DNA from: Kiritimatiellia bacterium
GTDB lineage: Bacteria; Verrucomicrobiota; Kiritimatiellia; RFP12; UBA1067
DNA length: 64,000 nucleotides
Assembly (NCBI GenBank): GCA_017403825.1
Contig: JAFRDO010000016.1
Span: forward strand, 1-64,000
Direction: 5' to 3'
In this document: one piece after another, positions 27,695 to 35,765 of the stretch
Layout of the letters: each line of letters starts with the position of its first letter
Numbering within the stretch: position 1 is the stretch's first letter
Notes under the pieces: generated by a model
Told to the model about the DNA's origin: nothing
Seen by the model: the letters and a program-made list of their open reading frames with translations, nothing else
Database searches by the model: none
Program-made: the position numbers and the translations under genes

Positions 27695-27721
27695 TTTCAG
27701 GCCCGTATCCGGGCCGGAAAG
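27695..27721. repeat. Third hairpin of the block
   Basis: CTTTC-A-GGCCCG and CGGGCC-G-GAAAG pair around TATC with a single mismatch. There is no T-tract, so a simple rho-independent terminator is unlikely. Confidence 0.5.
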
Positions 27722-27865
27722 AGCGGAATCACCAGCGAAAGACCGGCTCCGGGTTGGCTCCGGCCTGTGCGAAAAGAAAATCGGGATATATGCATGTGTG
27801 CGCAAAATTATCACCGAGCAGATAACTCTCTTGCAGAGTCGCGGCGCTTCGTTGCGTCGGGAATG

Positions 27866-27874
27866 TGGTATAAT
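27866..27874 (+). promoter_or_regulatory. Extended -10 promoter of antiporter gene
   Basis: TGGTATAAT, with TATAAT at 27869-27874; the ATG at 27883 follows after 8 nt, predicting a leaderless transcript. No good -35 hexamer is visible. Confidence 0.65.
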
Positions 27875-27882
27875 GTTCACCA

Positions 27883-28902
27883 ATGTATCCGGACATATCG
27901 CTTTGGCTTTCCATAGCCTTCATGATTGTCGGCTTCGCGGCACTCGCGTGGTCGAGCGACTTGTTCGTGGTCGGCTCTTCCGCATTAGCGCGGGCAATGG
28001 GCATATCGCCGTTCGTCATCGGTATGGTGGTCATCGGTTTCGGCACTAGCGCGCCGGAACTTGTCGTGTCGATGCTGTCGGGCTTCTCCGGCCACGCCAA
28101 CCTCTCGCTCGGCAACGCCTACGGCAGCTGTGTCTTCAACACGGCGATCATTCTGGGCGTGGCGGCGCTCATCGCCCCGCTCGCCGTGAAGCCTTCCGTG
28201 TCGCTTGTCGCCGGCCCGGGGCTGGCTGCCATTTCGCTCTTTTCCCTCTGGCTTTTGCGTGACGGCGCATGCGGACGCGTCGAGGCTGCCGCGCTGCTGG
28301 CGACGTTCGCAATCGTCATGCCCCTTTACTGTTGGTACGACCAGTGGGTCAAGGGAGCGATCGGGAGAAAGTCGCCGTCCGCGGGCTTGCCGGCGTCGGA
28401 GGAGCACGCCGGCCTTGCGAAGCCAGTGCTTCAAGTGCTCGCTGGACTGGTGGTTCTGATTGGCTCCGCGCATATTCTCGTCTGGGGCGCGGTGGATTTC
28501 GCGAAGGCGTTGCACGTGAGCGACCTCTTGATCGGACTTACAATCGTTGCGGTCGGCACGTCTCTTCCGGAGCTGGCAAGCGCGATAGCGTCGGCCCGCC
28601 GTGGCGAACATGAATTCGTGCTGGGCAACATCGTAGGATCCAATCTCTTCAACATGCTGGCGGTCGTTGGGCTGGCGACGGTGATTTCGCCGGTCACGCC
28701 GGAGAACGGCGGGTTCTCTCGCTATGTCCTGACCCGCGACCTGCCGCTGCTGACCCTCCTCTCGCTGTCGATCACGGTCTTTGGCGTCAACTGGCGCAGT
28801 CCGCGCAGTCCTGGCGCAATCACGCGTCCGAAGGCGCTCGTCTGGCTTCTTGTTTTCGTTGCCTACACGGCGCTAATGTTCATACAGGAGACTCATGGCT
28901 AA
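27883..28902 (+). CDS. Calcium/sodium antiporter (CaCA family, YrbG-like)
   Basis: A 339-aa inner-membrane antiporter with about ten helices and the two inverted alpha-repeats of the family: GMVVIGFGTSAPELVVSM with GNAYGSCVFNTAIILG in the first half, and LTIVAVGTSLPELASAI with GNIVGSNLFNMLAVVG in the second. The acidic residues in the two APEL/LPEL blocks bind the ions. It exports Ca2+ against Na+ entry in the E. coli YrbG group. The central cytoplasmic loop (GAIGRKSPSAGLPASEEHAG) is hydrophilic. Its end overlaps cmk by 8 bp, so the two genes are coupled. Confidence 0.93.
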   Translation: MYPDISLWLSIAFMIVGFAALAWSSDLFVVGSSALARAMGISPFVIGMVVIGFGTSAPELVVSMLSGFSGHANLSLGNAYGSCVFNTAIILGVAALIAPLAVKPSVSLVAGPGLAAISLFSLWLLRDGACGRVEAAALLATFAIVMPLYCWYDQWVKGAIGRKSPSAGLPASEEHAGLAKPVLQVLAGLVVLIGSAHILVWGAVDFAKALHVSDLLIGLTIVAVGTSLPELASAIASARRGEHEFVLGNIVGSNLFNMLAVVGLATVISPVTPENGGFSRYVLTRDLPLLTLLSLSITVFGVNWRSPRSPGAITRPKALVWLLVFVAYTALMFIQETHG

Positions 28903-29566
28903 TGTAATCGCAATCGATGGCCCGTCCGGGGCCGGGAAGAGCAGCGTGTCGCGGCTCGTCGGAAAGAAGTTGGGCTATCTGCACGTCGACTCCGGCGCGC
29001 TCTACCGCATCATGACCTGGCAGTGCCTGGTGCACGGGGTGGATACGTCCGATCCTGCGGCCGTCGTGAAGTTCGTCAGGAACGTTACGGTGGAGAGCCG
29101 TCCCGAGGACGGCGCCATCGCCTACTATGTCGGCGGCGAGACGCCTGGTGATCGCATACGCACGCCCGAGGTGACGGCTCACGCGTCGGAGGTCGCGCGG
29201 CTGCCCGAGGTGCGCGAGATCATTACGTCCGCTCTCCGCGGCATGGCGTCCTGCGGGAACCTGGTCGTCGAAGGCCGCGACATCACGACCGCGGTCTTTC
29301 CGGACTCTCCGGCGCGGTTCTACCTGACTGCGAGCGCAGAGGCGCGGGCGCGGCGGCGGCAGAAGGAGGAAGTCGAGAAGGGGATCGCGAACCAGTCGGC
29401 GGAGACGGTCAAGGCGTCCCTCCTTGCGCGAGACCGCATGGACTCCTCCCGCGCCTGCGCTCCGCTGCGCAAGGCAGACGGCGCGCTTGAGATCGATTCC
29501 AGCGACATGACGCTCGAAGAGGTCGTGGAGACCGTTCTCGCCGCACTGCCGCCGTCGTGGCGGTAA
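28895..29566 (+). CDS. cmk: Cytidylate kinase
   Basis: A 223-aa cytoplasmic nucleoside monophosphate kinase that phosphorylates CMP/dCMP with ATP for nucleotide recycling. The P-loop is GPSGAGKSS near the N-terminus, followed by YLHVDSGALYRIMTW. The NMP-binding region has VEGRDITTAVFPD, and the LID has RDRMDSSRACAPLR, the usual D-S-S-R-x-x-x-P-L motif. Length is normal for the bacterial short form. It overlaps the antiporter gene by 8 bp, an unusual partner; the usual neighbours aroA or rpsA are absent. Confidence 0.95.
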   Translation: MANVIAIDGPSGAGKSSVSRLVGKKLGYLHVDSGALYRIMTWQCLVHGVDTSDPAAVVKFVRNVTVESRPEDGAIAYYVGGETPGDRIRTPEVTAHASEVARLPEVREIITSALRGMASCGNLVVEGRDITTAVFPDSPARFYLTASAEARARRRQKEEVEKGIANQSAETVKASLLARDRMDSSRACAPLRKADGALEIDSSDMTLEEVVETVLAALPPSWR

Positions 29567-29671
29567 CAGGGCCGTGTCGACGTGACGGTTTGCTAGCATG
29601 GCGACATGGCGCATTCGGCGAAGATGAGCGACTCCATGTGCTCGTCGCGCCATCTAGCAGAATGGGCCGCA

Positions 29672-30112
29672 TCATAGGCGACAGTCGCCGGATGCGCTGC
29701 CGTTTCTTGTCCGCTTCATGACGTTTGCGAGCGTGACGGTGGCGAGGGCATTCTTAATCGTTGCGTTGAGGTCCGCCCAGATGCTGCGGGCTGGGCATTT
29801 CGCGTGGCGTCTGCAAGTCTGAGGCGCCGTTAGGCATTTCAGTATGGAGACCGGGCCGTCGAGCGTCTCGGAGATGTCCAGAATGGTGATGTCTTCCGGC
29901 GGCCTTGCCAGGCGCAGCCCGCCGCCAACGCCGCGCTCGGCGCTGATGAGATGGGCACGCTTCAGAGGAACTGCGAGCCTGCTTATGAACGCAGCCGAGA
30001 TGGCTTGCGACGCAGCAATCGCGCCAATCGTCCGCGGCGATTCGCTTTGCTCGTGCTGCGCGATGTCGAGGAGAATCCTGAGACCGTACCGTGTCTTGGC
30101 TGATATTTTCAT
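29672..30112 (-). CDS. Rrf2-family transcriptional regulator with Fe-S ligands
   Basis: A 146-aa winged-helix regulator beginning with the family signature MKISAKTRYGLRILLDIA. The recognition region is RTIGAIAASQAISAAFISRL and the wing carries AERGVGGGLRLARPPEDIT. Three cysteines (Cys93, Cys100, Cys106) in the place of the IscR/NsrR ligands suggest an Fe-S cluster that senses iron-sulfur status, nitric oxide or oxidants. The ATG lies 9 nt after a TGATATACT box, so the mRNA should be near-leaderless. It is divergent from the secreted thioredoxin-like protein gene across about 150 bp, making that gene a likely target. Confidence 0.9.
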   Translation of the reverse strand: MKISAKTRYGLRILLDIAQHEQSESPRTIGAIAASQAISAAFISRLAVPLKRAHLISAERGVGGGLRLARPPEDITILDISETLDGPVSILKCLTAPQTCRRHAKCPARSIWADLNATIKNALATVTLANVMKRTRNGSASGDCRL

Positions 30113-30121
30113 TTGTCCGGA

Positions 30122-30130
30122 AGTATATCA
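30122..30130 (-). promoter_or_regulatory. Extended -10 promoter of the Rrf2 regulator
   Basis: On the minus strand TGATATACT, with TATACT at 30127-30122, 9 nt before the ATG at 30112. Confidence 0.55.
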
Positions 30131-30172
30131 TATAGGGTGACGATGGGCAATGCAGAAAGATAACCGAACTGG

Positions 30173-30202
30173 TTGACATTTACGGCTGCGGTTTGGTATA
30201 CT
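30173..30202 (+). promoter_or_regulatory. Strong sigma70-type promoter
   Basis: TTGACA (30173-30178), an 18-bp spacer and TATACT (30197-30202). The closest start downstream is an eight-codon micro-ORF at 30211; the long gene starts at 30269. Confidence 0.8.
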
Positions 30203-30210
30203 ACTCGCCA

Positions 30211-30237
30211 ATGACAACCAAAAAGGTTGTCTATTAA
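30211..30237 (+). CDS. Possible leaderless micro-ORF overlapping a hairpin
   Basis: ATG ... TAA encodes MTTKKVVY, with the ATG 8 nt after the -10 box. The coding bases form a perfect hairpin GACAACC-AAAAA-GGTTGTC (30213-30231). Two copies of TAAGGAGAAAAATTG follow at 30235 and 30252, the second serving as ribosome binding site of the long gene. This looks like a leader arrangement that could couple translation of the micro-ORF to the downstream gene. Confidence 0.35.
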   Translation: MTTKKVVY

Positions 30238-30267
30238 GGAGAAAAATTGGGTAAGGAGAAAAATTGA
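30235..30267 (+). repeat. Tandem duplication of the ribosome binding site
   Basis: TAAGGAGAAAAATTG occurs twice with a 17-bp period (30235-30249 and 30252-30266). The first copy has no in-frame start after it; the second is 10 nt before ATG 30269. Confidence 0.6.
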
Positions 30268-30268
30268 G

Positions 30269-33200
30269 ATGAGAGTTGAGACGAGCAACACCATCCGAAA
30301 GGCTTGCGGTAAGCTGCCGCTAATTGTCGTCGCTGCGTCATGTGCTTGCGCATTGTCTGCCGCTGAACTGCCCGTTCCAGTTTCCTCTGAGGTGGGGACT
30401 GGCTTCTGGATGGAAAACTTTGCCGCCGCCACGAATCTTGCGCACAAGACTTCCATGCCACTTGTGCTGTTTTGGGCGAACATGAAGTGCACCTACTGCG
30501 GATACCTCGAAGAGGCCGTCAACACAAAGGCGTTCAAGACATGGCAGAAGGCCCATGCCGACTACATCTACTGCTATGTCCAGGGCGTGAACAGCGTCGA
30601 TGTCGCGCCCAACGAAGGTGTGGACGTCCGGCAGTTCGCCCGTAGTGCCGCCGGCACTCTCGATCCTTCCAAATACATTTCCTCCTATCCGATCATCTGC
30701 CTTTACTGGCCACAGAAAGCTGGCAAGGCGAAAGTCTCGTCGTTCGTCGGGCGTACCGGCAAGATGCTCGTTAAGGCCAGCGGGAGGACGCTTGCCCAAG
30801 AGCTGGAGGACAGTGTTTCGCAGTTCTTTTCGACTTATGTTGCCCCAAAGACTGAAATCGCATTCCGATGCGGGGATTCGGCCGGCACGTTGGGACTGGA
30901 GAACCGCAACGACAGGCTGGAGGCGGATCCGTCGACAAGGCGCGTGCAAGTGCCGCTTGTCCGCAATGGATCCATCGTTGGCAAGGTGCGGGGAACGCTC
31001 GTCATCGAATGGCCAGGCGTCATCAAGCCGGTGGAGAGCAATGCCGTTGCATGGGCCGCGCTTGAAAAGAATGTATATGCGCCTGTCGATCTCGCGCTTC
31101 CTGACGGTGTTGAGTTTCCGGAGGGCGAGCGCATCGTTCTGACCCTTCTGGACGGCGCTGGAGCGCCTGTCGCCACAAATGCCATCACGTTCGTCGGCGC
31201 CAAGGCGAACACAAACACCAATCCGTTCTGGCTCGGCGAACGCGACGTAAATTCGCTCGGCGTCGCCGAATGGACGCATGACTATGACCTTGTCCGCGCC
31301 AGGATTGCCGCCGGCAAGGCGGACTACACGCTCGCGCTTTTCTCTGGCACGCTGTGGTGCCCTTATTGCAGGGGGATAGACGAGTCGCTTTTCCAGTCAG
31401 ACGAGTTCAAGGCATGGTGCGAGGCGAACCGGGTGCAGGTGGCGCTCTTCGACCAGGCGCAGCTGCCGGCGAACGGCGGCGGATCGCAGCTGCTCACATA
31501 CATCCCGAGTGTCGAGCACATCGCCAACAAAGACGTCGTCACGGGGGCATCCTATCTTTCGCGGCATGGCCTGCGCGACGATGCCGATGACGTGGTGCAT
31601 GTGCGCGAGCGCACTGTGAACTACTCGACGGTGAAGTGGCTCACGCCGGAGACGGCCAGCGTCCGCCTCAGCAACCCGACCGTGCTCCTGATCGACGCCA
31701 ACGACAACGTGGTGGGGCGGTTCAACGCCTGGCGCGACCGCAATAAAGTGTTTGACCACGCCCTCGGCAACAAATATTACGAGCCGTCCGAGAACCTTGC
31801 GCGTCTTGATGACCTGCTCATGCTCGCAAAGCGCGGCAGCGAACGGCAGGATTACGCATCTACGACGACAAACGTGCTCAAACTCGGCGGGACTGCCGCC
31901 TCGCATTTTCAGGTGAACGACGCTCGCGACCATTACTTGCTTAAGCCGTCTTCGCGCGGCAAGCTCGCCGTTTCCGTGTCCGGCAAGACTTCCGACCGCC
32001 AGGTTCGCCTGGCTTTTGTGTGCGATGGCGTGGAGACGGCGTTTTCCACGAACGGGGAACTGTCCGTCGAAATCTCGCGTGCAGAACTCGCGGCTGAGCG
32101 TCTCGTACTGCGCGTGAGCGCGCCTGACTTCACCGACATGGCAGCAAACACACGCTTCGGAGCCGGCTCGTCCTTTGATGCAACTCTGAAAAGTTCGTTC
32201 GAACCAAGTCAGGACGAGGCTACGGTCTACACCACGTTCGACTCCTCGGCCGTGCTTTCCAGCTATGTCGTCACCAACGGCCAGAAGGTGACTGTCAAGC
32301 TGTCCTCTGGCAATCTGCCAAAAGGCGTTGCCCTCGTCTGGGATGTGGCGACGTCTTCTGTCATCGTCAAAGGCGTGGCCGCCTCGGAGGGAAGCTACCC
32401 AATCACGTACAAGGTGACGATCAAGGACAGCACGGGAGCGACGGTTCTCTCGGAAAAGGCAGTGGGAGTGGTGAAGGCCAACGTTCCTTCAGCTGTCAAT
32501 CCCTACTACGGCAGCGCGTTCGTCGCATCCGTGCCGATCTACACTACGGACATGTGGGGGGTCAAGACGCTCTCCTCGTACATACGGATATCGCAGACGT
32601 CGAAAAAGACGCTCAGCGTCAAGCGCTTTGCAGACGCGGCCATGTCGTTCTCCGGTGGGTGGAAGAAGCTCAACTCCAAAACGGGCGCGCTGAGCACATC
32701 GCTTAAGAGCGGAAAGACTAAAGTCTCCATCTCGCTCTCTCCTGCCGGAAAGCTCTCCGCGGCTATCAACGGGGACCGGGGTGAGGTTTCCGTAGCGAAT
32801 GGCTACAAGCGCTTCGCCGGTTCGTACACCGTGACGTTGCCAGTGTCCGAGACGACGGCGTGGTATTACACGTTCGGAGCCGGCTACCTGACGTTGAAGG
32901 CAAAGACCCTAAACAAGCGAAAGGGTCTCATCGACTACGCAGGTGCGCTTCCCAACGGCGTCGCCGTCAGCGGCTCTGCATATCTCGGAGGGGATCCCGA
33001 CGACCCGGATTTCGCATTACTGCCGATATACAAGCGTTCTTCTCGGAAGCTCTCTAACGGAAGCAAGAAATACAAGGCGTACGACGCGCTAGTTGCCGTG
33101 TTGCGGATCCGGGCCGACGGCGAGACGCTTTACGCCGATCCGGAGAGGAACCGCATAATCCTTGCGCCGGATGGCGTCAGCGCGCTATGGCGTCGCTCCA

Positions 33201-33589
33201 CGTCTGCCGCCGACAACTCGCTTGAGGCGACGATGTCGATCTTCGGCGGTTACTACGTGCCGGGCGCTTCGCTGAACGACTGGCTTGCGCTTTTCGACCT
33301 TGGAACCGAGAAAGACCTCTTTGCGACCGTTGACGGCGCAAAGGCGCCCGCAGTCTGGAAGTTCTCGCCCGAGACAGGCGTCATCACCGGCACGGCAAAG
33401 GTCGCAGTTGACAGGCGCACGGTAACTGCATCGTTCGGGGGCGTGATTCTTCCTGGCTGGATCGACTGCGGATGCGGCGACGAACTTCCGGTGCGCCCTT
33501 TTGCAAGCGGTACGTTCTACTACTCCAACAGCGTGAACGGCTTCTCGACGCCGGCCTCACTTGAATTCGACTTGAACGCGCCGCAATGA
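30269..33589 (+). CDS. Large secreted protein with two thioredoxin-like modules
   Basis: A 1106-aa exported protein (signal peptide LPLIVVAASCACALSAAE). Residues about 45-200 form a thioredoxin-like module with the redox pair Cys74-T-Y-Cys77 (FWANMKCTYCGYLEEA); a second module at about 325-480 carries Cys364-P-Y-Cys367 (GTLWCPYCRGIDES). Residues about 550-650 look like a pre-peptidase-type beta domain (VNDARDHYLLKPSSRGKLAV), then an Ig-like putative domain (LPKGVALVWDVATSSVIVKG), and the last 300 residues form an unnamed beta-rich C-terminal region with a late Cys pair (WIDCGCGDE). A secreted thiol-disulfide role is likely, but whether it acts on proteins or is structural is unknown. ATG 30269 follows AAGGAG by 10 nt. 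It ends at a strong terminator. Confidence 0.65.
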   Translation: MRVETSNTIRKACGKLPLIVVAASCACALSAAELPVPVSSEVGTGFWMENFAAATNLAHKTSMPLVLFWANMKCTYCGYLEEAVNTKAFKTWQKAHADYIYCYVQGVNSVDVAPNEGVDVRQFARSAAGTLDPSKYISSYPIICLYWPQKAGKAKVSSFVGRTGKMLVKASGRTLAQELEDSVSQFFSTYVAPKTEIAFRCGDSAGTLGLENRNDRLEADPSTRRVQVPLVRNGSIVGKVRGTLVIEWPGVIKPVESNAVAWAALEKNVYAPVDLALPDGVEFPEGERIVLTLLDGAGAPVATNAITFVGAKANTNTNPFWLGERDVNSLGVAEWTHDYDLVRARIAAGKADYTLALFSGTLWCPYCRGIDESLFQSDEFKAWCEANRVQVALFDQAQLPANGGGSQLLTYIPSVEHIANKDVVTGASYLSRHGLRDDADDVVHVRERTVNYSTVKWLTPETASVRLSNPTVLLIDANDNVVGRFNAWRDRNKVFDHALGNKYYEPSENLARLDDLLMLAKRGSERQDYASTTTNVLKLGGTAASHFQVNDARDHYLLKPSSRGKLAVSVSGKTSDRQVRLAFVCDGVETAFSTNGELSVEISRAELAAERLVLRVSAPDFTDMAANTRFGAGSSFDATLKSSFEPSQDEATVYTTFDSSAVLSSYVVTNGQKVTVKLSSGNLPKGVALVWDVATSSVIVKGVAASEGSYPITYKVTIKDSTGATVLSEKAVGVVKANVPSAVNPYYGSAFVASVPIYTTDMWGVKTLSSYIRISQTSKKTLSVKRFADAAMSFSGGWKKLNSKTGALSTSLKSGKTKVSISLSPAGKLSAAINGDRGEVSVANGYKRFAGSYTVTLPVSETTAWYYTFGAGYLTLKAKTLNKRKGLIDYAGALPNGVAVSGSAYLGGDPDDPDFALLPIYKRSSRKLSNGSKKYKAYDALVAVLRIRADGETLYADPERNRIILAPDGVSALWRRSTSAADNSLEATMSIFGGYYVPGASLNDWLALFDLGTEKDLFATVDGAKAPAVWKFSPETGVITGTAKVAVDRRTVTASFGGVILPGWIDCGCGDELPVRPFASGTFYYSNSVNGFSTPASLEFDLNAPQ

Positions 33590-33614
33590 AGATAGAGTAT
33601 CAGGGCAACTAAGA

Positions 33615-33652
33615 AGAGGCCTCCGCGACAAACGTCGCGGAGGCCTCTTTCT
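33615..33652 (+). terminator. Rho-independent terminator
   Basis: A perfect 15-bp stem AGAGGCCTCCGCGAC / GTCGCGGAGGCCTCT around AAAC, followed by TTTCT. It lies 26 bp after the stop of the thioredoxin-like protein gene. Confidence 0.85.
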
Positions 33653-33750
33653 GGAAAAGGGTCAGCGCAAAAACCGTCATCAGTGAGTACGGCGGTGAAA
33701 TCTATGGTGCGGATTCAGACTTTTCAGTGCCTGTTCGCATATCATAATCA

Positions 33751-33759
33751 TGGTATAAT
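33751..33759 (+). promoter_or_regulatory. Extended -10 promoter of larE
   Basis: TGGTATAAT, with TATAAT at 33754-33759. Transcription should begin near 33766, leaving a leader of 12-21 nt depending on the start codon. Confidence 0.65.
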
Positions 33760-33786
33760 ATTCACATCTAATTAAAGATGAAACAG

Positions 33787-34635
33787 ATGGCTAGTGAAAA
33801 TGACAGAGACGTGAAGCTGGAGCGGCTGCGCGCGTTGCTGCGGGAGACGGGCGGAGCGGTTGTGTCGTTTTCGGCGGGCGTGGATTCCACGTTTCTCCTG
33901 AAGGTCGCGCACGAGGAGCTTGTCGAGAGGGTTGTCGCGGTTACGGTTCGGTCGCATGCTTTCCCGAAGCGGGAACTGGACGAGGCGGTGGCGTTTTGCC
34001 GTGCCGAGGGCGTCCGCCACGAGATCCTGGACAGCGACGAATTGGACATTCCAGGATTTGCGGAAAATCCGCCGGACCGGTGCTATCTCTGCAAGAAGGC
34101 GCTGTTCGAAAGACTGCTTGCATTTGCACGTGACAACGGGCTTTCGTCGGTGCTGGAAGGGTCGAACATCGACGATGACGGCGATTATCGTCCGGGCCGC
34201 CGCGCAATCCGCGAACTGGGCATATCAAGTCCGCTTCGCGAAGTCGGCCTGACGAAGGACGAGATACGCGAGTTGTCGCGGCAAATGGGCCTTCCGACAG
34301 CCGACAAGCCGTCGTTCGCCTGTCTCGCCTCGCGCTTCCCCTACGGCGAGCGCATCACGGCCGCTGGCTTGAAGCGCGTGGAGCGGGCGGAGCAGTATCT
34401 CCTTGACCTTGGCTTCGAACAGGTGCGCGTCCGCTCGCACGGCGACCTCGCGCGGATGGAACTGTCTTCGGCGGACATCCCGAAGGCCGTTGCGCAGCGG
34501 GAGAAGATTCACGCCACGCTAAAAGGCTTCGGGTTCGCGTATGTTGCGCTGGACCTTTGCGGCTACCGCACTGGCAGCTTGAACGAGGTGTTGCCCGCGA
34601 CCGATTCAAGGAGAGGATCATGGGCAAGCGCTTGA
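33787..34635 (+). CDS. larE: ATP-dependent sulfur transferase LarE-like
   Basis: A 282-aa PP-loop ATPase. SFSAGVDSTFLLKVA is the PP-loop, DRCYLCKKALF contains Cys99 and Cys102, and PSFACLASRFPYGERIT contains Cys179, the position of the sacrificial cysteine in Lactobacillus LarE. Three cysteines in this pattern match the LarE subgroup that binds a [4Fe-4S] cluster and adds sulfur catalytically instead of losing its own. LarE inserts sulfur into the nickel-pincer nucleotide cofactor of lactate racemase; larB and larC are not in the window, so another sulfur target is possible. The start could also be ATG 33778 (three more residues). The 3' end overlaps the next gene by 16 bp. Confidence 0.85.
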   Translation: MASENDRDVKLERLRALLRETGGAVVSFSAGVDSTFLLKVAHEELVERVVAVTVRSHAFPKRELDEAVAFCRAEGVRHEILDSDELDIPGFAENPPDRCYLCKKALFERLLAFARDNGLSSVLEGSNIDDDGDYRPGRRAIRELGISSPLREVGLTKDEIRELSRQMGLPTADKPSFACLASRFPYGERITAAGLKRVERAEQYLLDLGFEQVRVRSHGDLARMELSSADIPKAVAQREKIHATLKGFGFAYVALDLCGYRTGSLNEVLPATDSRRGSWASA

Positions 34636-35765
34636 CGGGTTTCGACTATTCGCGGTCGATGTTCTACATGGTCACGATCAAGTGCTGCAATGGCGTACAT
34701 GCGCTTTGTAAGATCGTTGCGCCAGGCAAGTGCCAGTTGAATGCAGTTACGCGCGCGATGGTAAACTGCATTCGCAACTTCCATCTTGGTTGCGAGCAGA
34801 TTGCGCCGATCGAGTGCTTCTCGATTATGCCTGATCATATTCACTTGCTGATTAGGATCGTGGATAGGAGCGAGATGCTTAAGGATGATGCAGCCGGCGC
34901 AAAGGCGCGCGCATTTTCCCAAAGCGGCAATCCCATTCGCCTCTTGCGACTGGAGACGATTGTTGATCTTCTGATGCAGGCTCTTGAGGGCCGCTATCGC
35001 GAGGTAACGGGTCTTCGCGAGCAGGTTTTCGAGGCAGGATGGCATGATTGGATAGTTCTTGCGGAAGGCCAGCTTGCCGCCTTTACGCGCTATATCCGTG
35101 AAAACCCACGCCGATCCTTTCTTCGCTCCGAGAACCGCCGCTATTTCACGTGCGTGCGTCGCGTTGCGTTCGCTGGGCGCGAGTGGTTCGCCTACGGTAA
35201 TGCGGCAATCCTGGAATTGCCAGTAATCGAGCCGTTCCGATGCTCACGCAAGTGGGAGGAGAATGGAGCGGAATGGAGTGAGGCCATTGGCCGCGCCGAG
35301 CGCATCGGCCCTGGTGGCGCTGGCTGCGGCACTTTCTTGAGTCCTTGCGAGAAAGCTTGCGGCAACGCCATCTATCAGGCTGGAGGTTCGCTCGTCGTGC
35401 TCTCGCCAGAGGGCTTTGCGCCAAGGTGGCATCCGCCACGCAATAAGGAGGCGCTTTGCGCACAAGGGCGAATGCTCTTCCTCTCGCTGTGGGAGCCTTG
35501 CGCCGCAAAGCCAGATAATGCCATGCTCTATAGGCGCTGCCATGAGATGGGTGATATTATCTTAGGAGCAAAACGCTTAGGCAGGAACAAAGCGCTTAAG
35601 GCAAGTGGCGATTTTGCGCGCACTGCTGAAAATGGCATGGTCGGCGATGGGCATATTGGCAGCGTTGAGGCAGACGTTACTCTAAGAGTATTGCACCTAC
35701 AAAAGAAAGCAGATGACTATGCAACCAATCACCAGAGACGAGGCGGTGACGCTGCTGAAGCCTGA
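34620..35765 (+). CDS. HUH (IS200-like Y1) endonuclease with C-terminal extension
   Basis: A 381-aa protein. Residues about 1-180 are a Y1_Tnp/REP-associated transposase-like domain with the metal-binding His73-x-His75 in MPDHIHLLIRI and the later FTRYIRENPRR block. Residues about 240-340 (EKACGNAIYQAGGSLVVLSP, ALCAQGRMLFLSLWEP) form a second domain whose pattern recalls the DprA/Rossmann-like extensions fused to HUH domains in some Lentisphaerota/PVC proteins; that comparison is from memory. The ATG follows AGGAGAGG. It overlaps larE by 16 bp and bioB by 53 bp and has no flanking inverted repeats, so it looks like a resident gene rather than a complete insertion sequence. The last 60 residues are low quality and may be read-through. 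Confidence 0.7.
   Translation: MGKRLTGFDYSRSMFYMVTIKCCNGVHALCKIVAPGKCQLNAVTRAMVNCIRNFHLGCEQIAPIECFSIMPDHIHLLIRIVDRSEMLKDDAAGAKARAFSQSGNPIRLLRLETIVDLLMQALEGRYREVTGLREQVFEAGWHDWIVLAEGQLAAFTRYIRENPRRSFLRSENRRYFTCVRRVAFAGREWFAYGNAAILELPVIEPFRCSRKWEENGAEWSEAIGRAERIGPGGAGCGTFLSPCEKACGNAIYQAGGSLVVLSPEGFAPRWHPPRNKEALCAQGRMLFLSLWEPCAAKPDNAMLYRRCHEMGDIILGAKRLGRNKALKASGDFARTAENGMVGDGHIGSVEADVTLRVLHLQKKADDYATNHQRRGGDAAEA

Larger units (their letters stand above)
27297..27882. other. Gene-free block with several long inverted repeats
   Basis: No convincing coding frame lies here; open frames on both strands are products of the inverted repeats. It holds at least three separate palindromic structures (27307-27477, 27585-27675, 27695-27721), described separately, and ends with the promoter of the antiporter gene at 27866. 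It could be a structured non-coding RNA, one or more palindromic mobile repeats, or a cluster of terminators. Confidence 0.6.

Noticed and set aside
34620..35765. Complete insertion sequence
   Set aside because: No terminal hairpins or target-site repeats were seen, and the gene overlaps both neighbours in the same direction.
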